In this document: one piece after another, positions 44,429 to 54,118 of the stretch
Numbering within the stretch: position 1 is the first letter of the stretch
How the letters are laid out: each line of letters starts with the position of its first letter
Program-made: the position numbers and the translations under genes
Source of the DNA: Paenibacillus sp. FJAT-29882
Lineage (GTDB): Bacteria > Bacillota > Bacilli > Bacillales > DSM-1321
Length of the DNA stretch: 64,000 bases
Assembly: GCF_001510645.1 (NCBI RefSeq)
Contig: NZ_LMVB01000002.1
Span: forward strand, 464,068 to 528,067
Reading direction: 5' to 3'
The notes under the pieces: generated by a model
Databases searched by the model: none
Told to the model about the DNA's origin: nothing
The model's input: the letters and a program-made list of their open reading frames with translations, nothing else

Positions 44429-45754
44429 TCACTTAGTTATAAACTGATTTTCTGGTTTAACCAAACCAAGATTCCCTCTTAACGTGGTACTCTCATACTG
44501 AGTTCTAAAAATCCCTTTTGATTGCAATTCAGGAACAACCTGTTCAACAAAATCTGTTAACGAATCTGGCAAAAGTGCTGGCATAATATTAAAACCATCC
44601 GCAGCTTCTGACATCACCCAACTTTCAATTTTGTCTGCAATTTGTGTTGGTGTACCAATCGCAATATGGTGTCCACGTGACCCCGCAATCCATTGATAAG
44701 TCTGACGTAAAGTTAGATTTTCATTTTTCGCTCGTTTGACTATCAAATCATGTTTACTTCGAATACTGTCCACATTGTCCGGCAATGAAATATCAGCAAA
44801 AGGTGTATCCAATGGAACACTTGAAAAGTCCACATTCCCAAAATATCTCCCCAAAATCGCCAAGCCCATTTCCGGAATAATTAATTCTTGCAATGCGTCA
44901 TACTTTTCTTGTGCTTCTTTCTCCGTCTGTCCCACAATCGGGAACAATCCTGGCATAATACTCATACTGCCTTTTTCTCGTCCTAAAGCAATCATTTGAC
45001 TTTTCAGCTCACGATAGAACGAAATAGCGTCCGCTTGATTTTCCTGAGCAGTAAATACAATCTCAGCATGTTTGGCGGCGAGTGCTTGTCCATCACCGGA
45101 AGATCCAGCTTGTACAATGACCGGATGCACTTGTGGAGATTGAGAAATATTTAAAGGTCCTTTGACGGAGAAAAATTCACCTTTATGATTGATTTCATGA
45201 AACTTACTTTCGTCCAAAAACTGGCCTGACTTTTTATCAATACGTAAAGTGTCTTCTTCCCACGAGTCCCACAATTTCTTAGCTACTTCAACAAATTCAG
45301 TCGCTCTTTTATAACGAAGACTGTGCTCTAAATGCTCTGATTTATTGAAGTTCTCTGCAGTTGAACTAAGTGAAGTTGTGACTACATTCCAACCTGCACG
45401 GCCTGAGCTAATATGATCCAAAGAAGCAAATTTTCGCGCAACATGAAATGGTTCTTCATAGGTGGTCGATGCAGTTGCAACTAAACCAATATTGGAAGTC
45501 TCAGCAGCAAGATAAGATAACAATGTCAACGGCTCAAATCTTGACAAGATATTCGGATGCGAATCTTTTGCAACCGATAAACTATCTGCTAAAAATAATA
45601 AATCAAATAAGCCTTTTTCAGCTGTTTGTGCTAATCCTTTAAAATAATCTACCTTCATTGCCGCATTCGGAATGGCATTTGGGTGTCTCCATGAAGCAAC
45701 ATGATGCCCTGTTCCAGCCAAGAATACGCCAAGTTTTACGGATTTCTTCTTCAT
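44429..45754 (-). CDS. yxeK: Flavin-dependent monooxygenase, NtaA/SnaA class (YxeK-like)
   Basis: 441 aa. Class-C bacterial luciferase-like monooxygenase: GVFLAGTGHHVASWRHP at the N-terminus, LADSLSV, SGRAGWNVVTT (FMN site) and IVQAGSSGDGQALA. In B. subtilis YxeK oxidises N-acetyl-S-(2-succino)cysteine, releasing N-acetylcysteine and oxaloacetate. It needs FMNH2 from a reductase not in this window. ATG 45754 is chosen over in-frame TTG 45760 because of the ten- versus four-base spacing to AAGGAG. First gene of the unit. Confidence 0.9.
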   Translation of the reverse strand: MKKKSVKLGVFLAGTGHHVASWRHPNAIPNAAMKVDYFKGLAQTAEKGLFDLLFLADSLSVAKDSHPNILSRFEPLTLLSYLAAETSNIGLVATASTTYEEPFHVARKFASLDHISSGRAGWNVVTTSLSSTAENFNKSEHLEHSLRYKRATEFVEVAKKLWDSWEEDTLRIDKKSGQFLDESKFHEINHKGEFFSVKGPLNISQSPQVHPVIVQAGSSGDGQALAAKHAEIVFTAQENQADAISFYRELKSQMIALGREKGSMSIMPGLFPIVGQTEKEAQEKYDALQELIIPEMGLAILGRYFGNVDFSSVPLDTPFADISLPDNVDSIRSKHDLIVKRAKNENLTLRQTYQWIAGSRGHHIAIGTPTQIADKIESWVMSEAADGFNIMPALLPDSLTDFVEQVVPELQSKGIFRTQYESTTLRGNLGLVKPENQFITK

Positions 45755-46110
45755 ATGCAAATAGCTCCTTCGTGTACTAACTATATAGTATTCCGATAAA
45801 CCTTCCTATACTTACTGTTTTACTGTGAATTATCATTATAATAAAACCCACTCCTAATTTGAAGAGGGTTTCCTCTACCTATTATTTGCTTAATTATCTC
45901 ATCGGTACTTACTTTACCGTCATTAGACACTTTTGTAGCTTTTTCAATATAGAAATATACCTTTAAAGATTAGCATTCTGAATAACAGATTGTCAATTGA
46001 TAATATTCTAAATAGATAACCTATTCCAAGTAAACAGTTTCCTAGACTCTATTTCTCTACTGAATTTGAAATCAACTAAACGCATTTGGAAAAGTTTTAC
46101 TTTAATATTT
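45755..46110. other. Upstream region of the yxe-like operon
   Basis: About 355 bases that must hold the operon promoter. A CymR site would be expected from B. subtilis, but only a TATCGGAATA core (about 45788-45799) was seen and this is not enough to call one. No T-box or S-box leader was recognised. Confidence 0.35.
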
Positions 46111-46143
46111 AAAAAAGAGAATGTCCCTTTAGAGACACCCTCT
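46111..46143 (-). terminator. Terminator after the dynamin-like gene
   Basis: On the minus strand AAGAGGGTGTC and GACATTCTCTT form 11 pairs (two G-U), followed by six T. Confidence 0.8.
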
Positions 46144-46151
46144 TCTTTATC

Positions 46152-48860
46152 TTACCTACTCGCTTTTTGCATCCATTCATACTGATGTAGACGGACTTCA
46201 AAAAGCGTAATTGGATCACGGTATTGCTCTGGACGTTCACGCATTTTATCAAGTGCCGCTTGATTTTCTTTAATTTCATATTCTGATTGTTCAACAGCAG
46301 CATGGAGATTGCCTTTTGCGCCGCGGAAAAACATCGTAATGTCGCGATCTAATGACTTTTCGAACAGTTCGAATTGAGAAAGGAACCTTCTGGCAATCAT
46401 TTCAGCTACATCATCATAATCCATCGTTTCCAGGAATTTTTTGTAGCGCGTATACATCCCTGCTTTGTTTTGCCCAATTGAACCAAATAGTTTACCTGCC
46501 CCTTTTAGCAACAATTGGGAAGGAGTATGCCGAAGTAGGATATTCACATGGTCTATGTGAACTCCACTTGTCATCCGATCTGCATCACGACTCCAATCAT
46601 CCAGTACTTTAAAGTCACATTGCAAATCCAGGCGATTATCCCGATACAAGACATTAAATCCTTCTGCCATTTCGTTCAACTCATATTGACATTGGGTGAA
46701 ATCTTGTTTAGATTCCATAATCCAATGTTGAAGAGAATTATAAAATCTTGGCAGTACTCGGCGATTCATATAATCTTGAATTCGGACATTCATTTCGTCA
46801 TTCAAAGTGAGATGGATTTGGCTGAAATCACTATCTTCCTTCACTAACTCTGAACTTTCACGGAGAAGTTTAGGAATGGTCACTTTCAAATCATTTTTCA
46901 CTTCTTCTTTAATCAAGCGATAGTTCTTGGAAATAGTTTTTATTTTTTCTTTTTCCAGATCCATCAGCTGATTGATTGCACCGTTCACCTTCACAACCAT
47001 CTCTTCATTCCAAGCAATGGACTCTACTCGTTCATTTTCCATTTCAACCCTTTTTTCTAAAAGCGATGTTAATGTTTGGCGAATATAGTATAAAAGAGTA
47101 TCCGTTCTTAGCTGTTCAATAAATAGCCCTGTCTGACTTGCCGCGACGAATTCAGATGCGTCCTGCATTTGTTTGCGGCTATTATACTCAGAAGAATACG
47201 CAACAACATTCGATCTAGGGAAGTCCACTACAATACGCTCAGTCGTTTCATCGAGTATCCGCCTTGCCTCACTTTCGCTAGAAATCTTATCCATCCGATT
47301 CATCACAAAATGAATAGACAGATGTGGAGCCCGTTTCTTTATCTGTAGCAACATATCACGCTCATAATCTGTGAATGGCGACACCGCATCCAGGACAAAT
47401 ACCATGCTGTCTGCCGCATGACTGATACTTAGAAATTCGGGGCTCATCACTGTATGTCGATCAATAGGAGGTGTATCAATAAGTGTGAGTGAATGATCTT
47501 GTAAAAAAGGTGACGGATAGTTCAGCTCTATAAACGCATTCGGTGAAATATCACGTAAATCCAGCAATGGAATTCGCTCTGTTTCCGTAACCTCAAGGAT
47601 GTTAGGCTCATCACTATCCCGAACGATTAAATAGGCAGGTGTTTCTTCTTCACTAAGCTCAGCACCAAGTAAGTTGTTAACGAATGAAGATTTCTCTGAT
47701 TTCTCAGTTCCTGTAATTAATAGATGTTGAGTCTCTAAGTCCTTTAATACTTCAACGAGCCATTTTGTTTTTTCTCCTGGATCGACATCATGCTTATTGG
47801 ACCATTGAATCACATCTTCATAAAGTGTAGAGCTTGCATGAAACGATGGTTCACTTACACGAATCTGTGCTAATCGATTTTCTGCATCCCCTACGACTAG
47901 TGGATTCATTTGTTCATTAAAGATTTCATTCCATGACAATACAGCTGCTGAGGCAAACATGACTTGGGATGAATCCGCCAGCTTCAACCAATTGCTTAGA
48001 AGCTCAGGAACAATTGGTTGTAGTTCATGAACTAAGAAATGTCCATCTATTAATTCTAAATAGGTATCTTTAAAAGTATTCGCTAAATCATGCCAAGAAT
48101 GGGTTCCATCGATCTCAACCATGCCGAAGAATGCGTTAATTGAAGTTAGCCATTCGAAATAGACGTCTTGCTTGCGATATTCCTGCCAAAGTGAGGTTAC
48201 TAGCCTCTCAAATCGTTTCTGATCGGTTAGTGATAACAATTCCAATACTTGATTGAAATACACAGGTAATAGGTTTTTCGTGTACCCAAGGTCTACATAT
48301 CCTTGAAGAACATCAAACCATTTTAATACACCTGTTCTGAGACTCTCATTAACAACAAGTTCAATTGCACTCTCCCAATCATTTTGACTATCAAAAAATG
48401 AACGAGCAAGTTCCGTAACATTCGGATAATCCGGATGAAAGGATACCACGTTTTTAATCGTTCCAGATGCAAGATCAAACCGCTCTTCTTCTATGTAAAG
48501 TGTAAACAATTGCAGCGCTACTTCAGCCCTTAAGACCAAGTTCTCTGAAGCAATTGATTTATAGAGTTCTTCAGCTGTAGAATGCATCCCAAGCTCGTAA
48601 TAGGCATCAGCAACATTCTTCTTCGCCCAAGGCTCAAGTTCTGTCCCAATATTCTCCCATTTAAAGATCGCTGCTTCAAAGTCCTTATAATGAAAATATA
48701 ATTCTCCTTGTGCATAGCGGATCGTTGACAGTTCAGGAACCTCTTTCTTTTGTTCTTCTAAATACGCCTCTCCCAACAGTTGAATCGGTTCTCCGTCTTT
48801 ACCATCGTTCACGAATGTCTCATAAAATTTTTTGTGAATTAAAAGAGTTTCCGAAACCAT
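46152..48860 (-). CDS. Large TPR/dynamin-like GTPase-domain protein with altered P-loop
   Basis: 902 aa. Residues 1 to about 370 are helical, TPR-like repeats (ELYFHYKDFEAAIFKWENIG and similar). A GTPase domain follows (about 375-600), then a long helical region with strong coiled-coil character (about 620-720) typical of dynamin stalks. The G1 motif reads GTEKSEKSS (384-392): the normally invariant Gly before Lys-Ser is Glu389. G3 is IDTPP (Asp462) rather than DxPG, and G4 is NRMD (521-524). It could be a membrane-remodelling dynamin relative or a pseudo-GTPase scaffold. GGGGGAC precedes ATG 48860. Monocistronic. Confidence 0.8.
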   Translation of the reverse strand: MVSETLLIHKKFYETFVNDGKDGEPIQLLGEAYLEEQKKEVPELSTIRYAQGELYFHYKDFEAAIFKWENIGTELEPWAKKNVADAYYELGMHSTAEELYKSIASENLVLRAEVALQLFTLYIEEERFDLASGTIKNVVSFHPDYPNVTELARSFFDSQNDWESAIELVVNESLRTGVLKWFDVLQGYVDLGYTKNLLPVYFNQVLELLSLTDQKRFERLVTSLWQEYRKQDVYFEWLTSINAFFGMVEIDGTHSWHDLANTFKDTYLELIDGHFLVHELQPIVPELLSNWLKLADSSQVMFASAAVLSWNEIFNEQMNPLVVGDAENRLAQIRVSEPSFHASSTLYEDVIQWSNKHDVDPGEKTKWLVEVLKDLETQHLLITGTEKSEKSSFVNNLLGAELSEEETPAYLIVRDSDEPNILEVTETERIPLLDLRDISPNAFIELNYPSPFLQDHSLTLIDTPPIDRHTVMSPEFLSISHAADSMVFVLDAVSPFTDYERDMLLQIKKRAPHLSIHFVMNRMDKISSESEARRILDETTERIVVDFPRSNVVAYSSEYNSRKQMQDASEFVAASQTGLFIEQLRTDTLLYYIRQTLTSLLEKRVEMENERVESIAWNEEMVVKVNGAINQLMDLEKEKIKTISKNYRLIKEEVKNDLKVTIPKLLRESSELVKEDSDFSQIHLTLNDEMNVRIQDYMNRRVLPRFYNSLQHWIMESKQDFTQCQYELNEMAEGFNVLYRDNRLDLQCDFKVLDDWSRDADRMTSGVHIDHVNILLRHTPSQLLLKGAGKLFGSIGQNKAGMYTRYKKFLETMDYDDVAEMIARRFLSQFELFEKSLDRDITMFFRGAKGNLHAAVEQSEYEIKENQAALDKMRERPEQYRDPITLFEVRLHQYEWMQKASR

Positions 48861-49438
48861 TTTAGTCCCCCGTTACCTCATATTTTATCAATCTCAAATG
48901 AGAATTTCTTTATAACTACTAACATACTATTTTAACAAAAATTCACGTATGATAAATTTCTTTCTACTTACAATTGTAGAACAATATTAACCATGTGTGT
49001 AAAAAACTTAATAATTCATCCATTAATTTGGATATAATCCCATTTTATTACATAATAATGCATTTTGCGAAGAAAATAATCCTCCCTAAGCAAGATTACG
49101 CTTAAATTCATAGCCCCCCTATTTACGGATTTTATAAAAACCCTGAAGCTAAGTGATACGGTGTGGACAATTATTAGCCGAAACTAAGGATAAGTAGCGT
49201 GCACGCCCCCTCCTATTCTAATATTACGATCCAGAAATCAAATTTGCGCGCCAGTATTGAAAAATACATAGCCAAACGTGTGGTATCAATCTTAGACGAG
49301 TGTTTCTTTTATTATTGATGCCATACTCCAAATCCAACCTATTTTTTAAGAATAATCTGAATTAAAAGCATACTATTTTATGTATGAACTTACTTTTTGT
49401 TATGATACATGTGAATAAAAAAAGGGAGATGAGTGGAA
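48861..49438. other. Intergenic region without recognisable gene
   Basis: 578 bases, more GC-variable around 49100-49260. The right end has an inverted repeat CATAC-N8-GTATG (about 49370-49387) and TATGAT (-10-like) ahead of the reductase gene, possibly its operator and promoter. The rest is unassigned. Confidence 0.4.
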
Positions 49439-50368
49439 ATGGCGCAACAAGTAAGAATTGGAAAAACAGATTTATATGTAAACCCGATTGGACTTGGGAC
49501 GAATGCAGTTGGCGGTCACAATATTTACCCTCATTTAAATGAGGAAACAGGAAAAGATGTAATCAGAACTGCTTTTGAAAGCGGGATTAATTTTCTGGAT
49601 ACAGCCTATATTTATGGGCCAAAACGTTCTGAAGAATTGATTGGTGAAGTGATTAAAGAAAGAGGAAATCGTTCAGATATTGTGATCGCTACAAAGGGTG
49701 CTCATAAATTTGTCGATGGAAAAGTGATTTTTGATAATTCCCCAGCATTCTTAAGAGACGCAGTGGAAAGTAGCTTAGAACGGTTGCAAACGGATTATAT
49801 TGATTTGTTCTATATTCATTTTCCAGATGAAGCTACACCAAAAGATGAAGCAGTGGGCGCATTAAAAGAGTTAAGAGATCAAGGGAAAATCCGTGCAATT
49901 GGCGTTTCTAACTTTTCATTGGAACAATTAATCGAAGCGAATAAAGATGGTTATGTGGATGTATATCAGGGGTGGTATAATCTTTTTAAACGCGAAGCAG
50001 AAAAAGACTTACTTCCTTTTACAAAAAAGAATCATATTTCCTTTATTCCTTATTTCCCACTTGCTTCCGGCTTACTTGGTGGGAAATATGATAAAAACAC
50101 CATTTTTAATGATGGGCGAGCCAAAAATCCACTTTTCCAAGGTGACACATTTATTAGTAACCTTGAAAAGGTCGAACAAGTTCGTGAAATTGCTAACAAT
50201 AAAGGAGCAGAAGTTGCAGATGTTGTCCTCTCTTGGTATTTACAGCAACCAGCAATTGATGTGTTGATTCCTGGTGCCAAGAAGCCTGAACAAGTAAGTC
50301 GGAATCTCAACACTTTACAAGTTGTGCTGACACCAGATGAAATCGAAAGAATCAGTCGAATTTTTTAA
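49439..50368 (+). CDS. Aldo-keto reductase (IolS-like)
   Basis: 309 aa, similar over its full length to B. subtilis IolS (310 aa). An NADPH-dependent (beta/alpha)8 reductase with catalytic Asp/Tyr in DTAYIYG (about residue 55), Lys in IATKGAH and His in YIHFPDE. The phosphate-binding IPGAKKPEQV lies near the C-terminus. The substrate is unknown; in B. subtilis it lies beside the inositol genes. ATG 49439 has GGGAG ten bases upstream; in-frame GTG 49433 is less well spaced. Confidence 0.9.
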   Translation: MAQQVRIGKTDLYVNPIGLGTNAVGGHNIYPHLNEETGKDVIRTAFESGINFLDTAYIYGPKRSEELIGEVIKERGNRSDIVIATKGAHKFVDGKVIFDNSPAFLRDAVESSLERLQTDYIDLFYIHFPDEATPKDEAVGALKELRDQGKIRAIGVSNFSLEQLIEANKDGYVDVYQGWYNLFKREAEKDLLPFTKKNHISFIPYFPLASGLLGGKYDKNTIFNDGRAKNPLFQGDTFISNLEKVEQVREIANNKGAEVADVVLSWYLQQPAIDVLIPGAKKPEQVSRNLNTLQVVLTPDEIERISRIF

Positions 50369-50456
50369 TGATGATAAAAAGAACGGTTCTCGACTAATGA
50401 CTTCTCTTCAGGAAGGGATTTTCATAAGTCCTCCTAAATGACACGACTTTCAGCAT

Positions 50457-50552
50457 TTAAAATAATCGATCAAATAACAATCGATCTATGTTTAACGTTG
50501 AAAAGATGACTTCAAATCGTTTTGTTGATTCCACTTCATGTAACTCTTGCAT
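50457..50552 (-). pseudogene. Possible transposase N-terminal fragment
   Basis: A 31-codon frame, MQELHEVESTKRF followed by EVIFSTLNIDRLLF, resembles the start of a Bacillus IS4/IS1182-like transposase. The match is from memory of the family and is short. Around 50587-50665 an imperfect inverted repeat (GGAGT-CCCCCTCC / GGGGAGG-ACTCC plus T-run) may be a terminator or an element end. Confidence 0.3.
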
Positions 50553-50864
50553 ACCAAACAAGTTTCCTTTCGTATAATAGACTTAGGGAGTCCCCCTCCA
50601 TTCTTATATCGTTTAAGTGTCGTTACTAAACATGATAGAGGAATTTGGGGAGGTACTCCTTTTTTTGTACACCGAGACTCTCAGGAAGCAAAGGTTTCAT
50701 ATTATGAAATTCTTTCATCCTTCTTATTATCTGGACCATACTTTCATTGTACTCCTCATTCTTAATTATTCCTTTCTTTTTCTGCGTTTCTACTGGCTCT
50801 ATTTACTGGATTGCTGACCTTAAATCCAAAGAATTAATCATCCAAAAAATTCAATTACTCACTT
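50553..50864. other. Intergenic stretch
   Basis: Only the imperfect hairpin at 50587-50665 (see previous entry) was seen. Two plus-strand frames here lack ribosome binding sites and similarity. Confidence 0.35.
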
Positions 50865-50906
50865 AAAAAAACGCTGTTAAGTGAACCGAATCTTAACAAC
50901 GTTTTA
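50865..50906 (-). terminator. Terminator, minus transcript
   Basis: On the minus strand AAAACGTTGTTAAG and CTTAACAGCGTTTT with a ten-base loop, followed by T-rich sequence. It probably ends the transcript of the 51078 gene block, 170 bases downstream. Confidence 0.65.
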
Positions 50907-51077
50907 TATATCGCGACAAAAGATTTCAATGCAATCCCATTAAAAATAAAAACAGATGCTTCATGAATTTTTTTGAACTTCTCCCTTTATTAAATTTAAG
51001 TGTGCGTTTCTCATCTTGTCACAACTATTTCATAATGCTTTTAGTGCAGCAACCTTTTATTCCGTTTATTACTAATC

Positions 51078-51833
51078 TCATTTTAAAAGTTGAGTTAAAT
51101 GATCAATATTCAACTTTGCGCTCACCATCGGATCACCATCAAATTGCTCTTGTTCAACGACAAACCAATTTACGCCATACTCATTGCCTACTTGAAGCAA
51201 ACCGTCAATATCAAGTGTTCCCGATCCTATTTCACTACTTCGTTTATTACCATTTTCCTCTTTCATATCTTTAATATGAAGAGAAACAACACGATTTCCA
51301 TATTTCTTAATTATATCTCTTGGATCATAGCCAGCATACGTGGCCCAATAACAGTCTAATTCAACTTTCACAAGGGCGGGGTCTGTATTTCCAAATAACA
51401 GATCAAATCCTGTGATCCCATCATAAGTGTCAAATTCAAAATTATGATTATGGTAAGCAAACGTCAACCCATTATCCTTACATATTTGACCTATTTTATT
51501 AAACTGCTCAGCCGTTCTCTGGTAATCATCGCTCGTGTTTCTTGATTCCTCTGGTAGAAATGGACAAATAATCAGATCATTACCTATGTCAAGATTATAA
51601 GAGATGGTTTCTTGGATCCTGTCACCTATCAATACATCCAGTCCTACATGACTTCCTGCTGTACTAATCCTCCTTTCATTCAAAATCCTTTTCAAATCCT
51701 TTGCAGGTGTTGTAAAAAAGCCCGCAAATTGAATTCCCTCATACCCCATATCAGCAACTCGACTAACTGTACCTAAAAAGTCTTCTCCTGCCGCTTCACG
51801 AACTGAATATAACTGAAGTCCAATTTTCCCCAT
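51078..51833 (-). CDS. Sugar phosphate isomerase/epimerase-like TIM-barrel protein
   Basis: 251 aa. Xylose-isomerase-like/AP endonuclease 2 fold. Candidate metal ligands are the Glu and His of the AYHNHNFEF segment (about 130-138), Asp in ELDCYW, His in SLHIKDM and Glu in VVEQEQF. Such proteins isomerise, epimerise or dehydrate sugars and keto-sugars, often beside Gfo/Idh/MocA dehydrogenases. ATG 51833 is chosen (seven bases after GAGGAG); ATG 51839 is one base away from it. It is the last gene of a block that also contains four dehydrogenases. Confidence 0.85.
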   Translation of the reverse strand: MGKIGLQLYSVREAAGEDFLGTVSRVADMGYEGIQFAGFFTTPAKDLKRILNERRISTAGSHVGLDVLIGDRIQETISYNLDIGNDLIICPFLPEESRNTSDDYQRTAEQFNKIGQICKDNGLTFAYHNHNFEFDTYDGITGFDLLFGNTDPALVKVELDCYWATYAGYDPRDIIKKYGNRVVSLHIKDMKEENGNKRSSEIGSGTLDIDGLLQVGNEYGVNWFVVEQEQFDGDPMVSAKLNIDHLTQLLK

Positions 51834-51953
51834 CGCCATTCTCCTCTGTAAAAATTTTTAGGCATTACAAATCCCCCAAAATGCTAGTGACTTGGTGGCC
51901 CTGATTAATTGCGTGGCATAGTTTGAGAATCAATTTTAATTATTATTGGTTGG

Positions 51954-53009
51954 TTAAACTGTCCTAGATAGCTTAATAGCCTTTCCTTTTTCGGCAGATT
52001 CATATAAACTGTTGATAATTTTTTGCAGTGCTACCCCTTGTTTTGCATTACTTATCGGTTTATTTCCCGTTAAACAACAATTAATAAAAGATTCCATCTG
52101 AATTCCGTGTGCATCCACTTTGGGAAGATATGCTGGAGTAATATCGATAAGTGTATTATGTTTTTCCTGATAAATTTTCAGTGGGAATACATCTGCACCA
52201 CCTTTATCTCCCATCAAGGATACGGACATTTCTTCACGTTGTTCGATATTTGCTGCAAATGCTGTTTCTAGGATAATTGATGCACCATTTTTAAAGGTAA
52301 TCATTCCACGTACCATATCCTCTACAGAAAAGTTCTCCCAATCCCATTCGCCTGAGAGGCCTACACCTTTTTTGTTCCCAAGCTTTTGATATGCCACACC
52401 AAATACAGTATCTGGCTCTGGATATCCCATTAAGTACAAGGCAGTATCTAACATATGAACACCTATATCGATAAGTGGTCCCCCACCTTGTAATTCCTTG
52501 TTGGTAAAAACACCCCAACCGGGAATGCCACGCCTGCGGATCGCATGAACACGAGCAGCATAAATACCACCCAATTCATCCGCATCAATAAACCTTTTTA
52601 ACGCTTCAACTTCTGGTGTATGACGATAATGCAGACCATATGTTAATATTTTTCCAGCCTGTTGTGCCGTTGCAGCCATTTTCTCCGCTTCTTCAACTGT
52701 CATTGCAGGTGGCTTCTCACAAATAACATGACACCCTGCTTTTAGTGCAGCTATTGTCGCTTCTGCATGGAATTTGTTCGGTGTACAGACACTTACTGCA
52801 TCAAGCTCCACAGTATTTAACATTTCGTCATAGCTCGTAAAGACATTATCAATGTCGAATTTGCTCGCCAACTGTTCTGCGTTCTCTCTTACGACATCAG
52901 CAACAGCTACTATTTTCACTTTATCAACGTGCTTCAGATAATTAGGTATGTGTGCAACTCTTGCAATACCACCTGCTCCGATAATTCCAACTCGAAGGAC
53001 ATTGTTCAT
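51954..53009 (-). CDS. Gfo/Idh/MocA family oxidoreductase (1)
   Basis: 351 aa. N-terminal Rossmann fold with GIIGAGGIARVAH, catalytic CEKPPA (Lys about 97), and the C-terminal sheet domain with GGGPLIDIGVHMLDTALYLMG. It is predicted to oxidise or reduce a sugar ring hydroxyl with NAD(P). The substrate is unknown. It starts three bases after the preceding dehydrogenase gene ends, so the two are co-translated. It closely resembles the genes at 54119 and 55370. Confidence 0.9.
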   Translation of the reverse strand: MNNVLRVGIIGAGGIARVAHIPNYLKHVDKVKIVAVADVVRENAEQLASKFDIDNVFTSYDEMLNTVELDAVSVCTPNKFHAEATIAALKAGCHVICEKPPAMTVEEAEKMAATAQQAGKILTYGLHYRHTPEVEALKRFIDADELGGIYAARVHAIRRRGIPGWGVFTNKELQGGGPLIDIGVHMLDTALYLMGYPEPDTVFGVAYQKLGNKKGVGLSGEWDWENFSVEDMVRGMITFKNGASIILETAFAANIEQREEMSVSLMGDKGGADVFPLKIYQEKHNTLIDITPAYLPKVDAHGIQMESFINCCLTGNKPISNAKQGVALQKIINSLYESAEKGKAIKLSRTV

Positions 53010-53012
53010 TTT

Positions 53013-54023
53013 TCATTCCCCCGTAATTTCTTTTATTTCAATTCGACGACTCTCTTGATCAGACAATGCAGCGGCTTCATTGATTAGAGTCAAATGAATC
53101 ACATCTTCTTTTGTAATCGTGGGTACCGTTCCATCTTTAATGAACGCTACCCATTGTTCAAGCGGCATTGGCAAAGACGATTCGATTTCTTCTGGATGTA
53201 TCCATTCTCCATCTCCTAGCTGACTACTTTTCAAACGAATGTCTTCATCTTCAATGAGCAGTGTTCCTTCTGTCCCATACAGTTCTAACTGAAACGGACT
53301 TCCATTTGATAAGAAACTAGTCTCAATAACACCAAGCGCACCAGATTCATACTCTACTAAAACAACAGCGTTATCATCCACTCCGAGCTTTTTTGTTTGC
53401 TGTAATCGTGCATGTAGAGCCTGTACGGGTCCAGCTAGACGGTTCGTCAAATAAATCGGATGTGCCCCTAGGTCAATCAATGAACCTCCACCACTTTGTT
53501 CTTTATCAAAAAATCGTACAGGCAACCACCCTTGTGTTCTCCCATCCGCTACAACCGCTCCATTATGAGCAAGTCGACAACGAATCATCGTCAATCGACC
53601 AAGCCAGCCTTTGTCCACTACCTTTTTGGCATATAAATAATAATCTCTCGTTAGCCTTGGTAAAGAAACCATTAGCTTAACTCCTTGTACCTCGACTGCA
53701 TCAAATATGTCCTCACAGTCTTTGACAGAAAACGCTAATACCTTTTCAGTAAAAATATGTTTTTTATTGTTTGCTGCAGCAAGAATGATTCCCTTATGCA
53801 GATTAGTAGGTGTATTGACAACGATCGCATCTATAGATGGATTGGCTAGAACGGATTGTAGATCTGGTTCAAACGGTACGCCAAGCTCCTCCGCCCATTT
53901 TCTACCTCGTTCCATATCTTCATCCCACACAACTTGGACAGATAGATGTTCATTCTCCCTGATCTCTCTTTCATAATCATCAGCATGTACATGCCATCTA
54001 CTTAATAAAGCAACATGAATCAT
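53013..54023 (-). CDS. Gfo/Idh/MocA family oxidoreductase (2), divergent active site
   Basis: 336 aa. It has the Rossmann and C-terminal domains (GGGSLIDLGAHPIYLTNRL). The nucleotide-binding start is atypical (LLSRWHVHADDY instead of a glycine-rich GxGxxG), and the conserved EKP is TEKVLA, keeping the Lys but losing the Pro. GGAGG precedes ATG 54023. It may have a different cofactor mode or substrate from its three neighbours. Its stop lies three bases before the next gene. Confidence 0.85.
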   Translation of the reverse strand: MIHVALLSRWHVHADDYEREIRENEHLSVQVVWDEDMERGRKWAEELGVPFEPDLQSVLANPSIDAIVVNTPTNLHKGIILAAANNKKHIFTEKVLAFSVKDCEDIFDAVEVQGVKLMVSLPRLTRDYYLYAKKVVDKGWLGRLTMIRCRLAHNGAVVADGRTQGWLPVRFFDKEQSGGGSLIDLGAHPIYLTNRLAGPVQALHARLQQTKKLGVDDNAVVLVEYESGALGVIETSFLSNGSPFQLELYGTEGTLLIEDEDIRLKSSQLGDGEWIHPEEIESSLPMPLEQWVAFIKDGTVPTITKEDVIHLTLINEAAALSDQESRRIEIKEITGE

Positions 54024-54118
54024 TTTTTTTCCTCCTTAACAAACTCGAAATAAAACCCAAATTAATTCATACGGAAAATGCTTCTGCCTTCTGTACTTTA
54101 AGAACCTCTACTAGCATT

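Noticed and set aside
45785..45830. CymR-like operator upstream of the yxeK-like gene
   Set aside because: Only the TCGGAAT core fits; the remaining consensus positions do not match well enough to annotate.
50547..50817. Two overlapping plus-strand ORFs of 66-72 codons
   Set aside because: No ribosome binding site, no similarity, overlapping frames and unusual codon use; the region looks like element debris.
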